Assembly: GCF_032362555.1 (NCBI RefSeq)
Contig: NC_083505.1
Location: 8,733,501 to 8,797,500, forward strand
DNA from: Amyelois transitella
Lineage: Eukaryota; Arthropoda; Insecta; Lepidoptera; Pyralidae
Reading direction: 5' to 3'
DNA length: 64,000 nt
Numbering within the stretch: the first letter of the stretch is position 1; each line of letters opens with the position of its first letter. The notes below the pieces were generated by a model. That model searched no databases. It worked only from the letters and a program-made list of their open reading frames with translations, and had not been told where the DNA came from. Below, in pieces: positions 62,616 to 64,000 of the stretch. Position numbers and translations under genes: made by a program.

Positions 62616-63197
62616 AGTTACATAAAAAGACGATGATAATTAAATGTCATTGCTACCAAAATGAGCTCATACGTAGGTAATAGGCATCTGAATTGACTAA
62701 TATCACGCGACCAATATTACTCGGCACTTCTTGAAATGAAATGAAAATGTTAAGTATGTACTACTTACACAAATATCATATACGATTAAATCAAAATATC
62801 AGTAGATGTCTGTTGTTAGTACGTCGCTGAGTCCATAACTAGTAATTGTTTGTTTTCGTGGTGTTGTCATTCTGTCTCTATTATTTTGCTGCACTCAAAT
62901 ATGACTCGGTTCAGACAAAATATTAGCTCACTGATAATATAATTGTAGGATAGCCGGCAAATTAGGTTTTGAATAACTTAGTTTTATGGATTGTGATTGC
63001 ATGTGGCAGTTGCAGCGATGTTTGATAATGTTGGTGATTTGCGGACTAAGTAGGTACCTGGTTGAAGCTCTATCTATAGATAACATTTTGTTATGAGAAT
63101 TTTAAGATTATAAACCATATAGAGGATTATATACCTTACTATCTTTAAAAAGAATTCCTAGGAGAATTTCCAATACACTGTTTGACCAAGAATAATA

Positions 63198-63335
63198 CAT
63201 ACATACATAAATATAATCACGTCTATATCCCTTGCGAGGTAGACAGTGGCAACAGTCCCGTAAGACTGAAAGACCACGCTCAGCTGTTTGGCTCAATGAT
63301 AGATTTAAGATTTAAATATCTAGTGACCACGGATA
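63198..63335 (-). mobile_element. SINE-A, 3' half
   Basis: Carries 'catacatacataaatataat', 'cccttgcgaggtagacagtg' and 'tttggctcaatgatagattt'. The 5' half is missing. Confidence 0.75.
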
Positions 63336-63474
63336 ATTCAAACTATATTCATAGAAAATTTCATTAAATGAAGTCCAGCGTTTTAACGGTGAAGTTTTAA
63401 AATAAGCTCTGAAGATCGCCTTTAACTTAAAATTGATATTTTTTAAGAACTAAGCTAGTTTCTAAACCAAGAAA

Positions 63475-63518
63475 AACTGAGAATGAAAAATCATTGGGTG
63501 TCTTTTTCATTCTCAGTT
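63475..63518. repeat. 16-bp perfect hairpin
   Basis: AACTGAGAATGAAAAA (63475-63490) and its exact complement (63503-63518) enclose a 12-nt loop. It lies outside any recognised repeat. Confidence 0.8.
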
Positions 63519-64000
63519 GAATATACATATGAGAAATAAAACGAATAAATTATGTACTCATAAATATTTATGTTAAAACTGGCCTAAATAAGTTATGCTT
63601 AACTTATAAACAAACTTACAAAAATGACTTCAACAAAACGAATCGTCTTATTTCCTAGTTTACATTTGTCAAGTTGCTTCACGGTTTCACCGAGAACAAT
63701 TTCGTAGGCTACAACTACATTGAGTAGGTGGCTCATGAAGATATAGCGTGTTCTACACATACATGTACAGTTTGACTAAAAGAATTACAATTTAGAGCGA
63801 CGGTATAGCAAACAATCAAAGCTTTACTCTTTGGTGTTCTAGCCGTTTCTTTAGGCTATTCTTATATCTGAACCTTCCTCAGTAAATATAAAGATCATGC
63901 AATAGCTATGAGCTACCAACCTATTCTATACCTGAACATGAACATTTTTAATATACTTAAGTAGGATAGATATTTTCACCTCTGCAAATATATTAATATC

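Larger units (their letters stand above)
59640..64000. other. Repeat-rich end of the window without genes
   Basis: After the SDR 3' UTR I see only repeat pieces, listed separately, and AT-rich sequence. No frame resembles a known protein. Confidence 0.6.

Overview
The window looks like nuclear DNA from a moth or butterfly (Lepidoptera). It is AT-rich, and its genes have short coding exons with GT-AG introns. The spaces between them are packed with Lep1-like non-autonomous Helitrons (GC-rich hairpin just before CTAGT), SINEs and RTE-type LINE ends with (TATG)n tails, Jockey/CR1-like LINEs and tRNA-derived SINEs. I cannot name the species. Gene models below were built by hand: I matched splice sites, kept the reading phase across each junction and compared the translations with families I know.

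Layout, left to right. (1) 1-15346 has no coding exon I recognise. It is either a very long intron of the next gene or 3' flank. It holds old SINE, LINE and Helitron pieces and scattered GC-rich pockets. (2) 15347-23508, minus: the first eleven coding exons (571 codons) of mind bomb 1, the Notch-ligand E3 ubiquitin ligase; the remaining ankyrin repeats and the RING fingers are not visible here. (3) 25336-31333, plus, head-to-head with mind bomb: a complete nine-exon CABLES1/2 homologue with a broken mariner in intron 5. (4) 33878-35104, plus: a three-exon gene for a 112-residue secreted, strongly cationic protein that I do not recognise. (5) 35627-38626: a repeat island with a 5'-truncated LINE that still has a 605-codon reverse transcriptase frame. 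(6) 38897-43348, plus: an eight-exon radial spoke head 10 homologue B with MORN repeats. (7) 44205-45689, plus: a three-exon gene for an unrecognised 215-residue protein, followed by a recent three-copy 364-bp tandem array. (8) 48084-49509, minus: neuroguidin. (9) 50945-51012: an orphan THAP-like first exon. (10) 52244-57183, plus: a nine-exon TM9SF4 homologue with a Tigger/pogo-like transposon in intron 8. (11) 58806-59639, plus: a single-exon carbonyl-reductase-like SDR. (12) 59640-64000: repeats only.

The genes do not form one pathway. Mind bomb and TM9SF4 act in membrane traffic and signalling, neuroguidin in ribosome biogenesis or translation, CABLES in cell-cycle kinase control, and RSPH10B in the axoneme. 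The points most worth a second look are the cationic secreted protein, the unknown gene beside RSPH10B, the recent tandem array, several long perfect hairpins, and a set of insertions with intact target-site duplications, including two nested ones and one twin-primed inversion.
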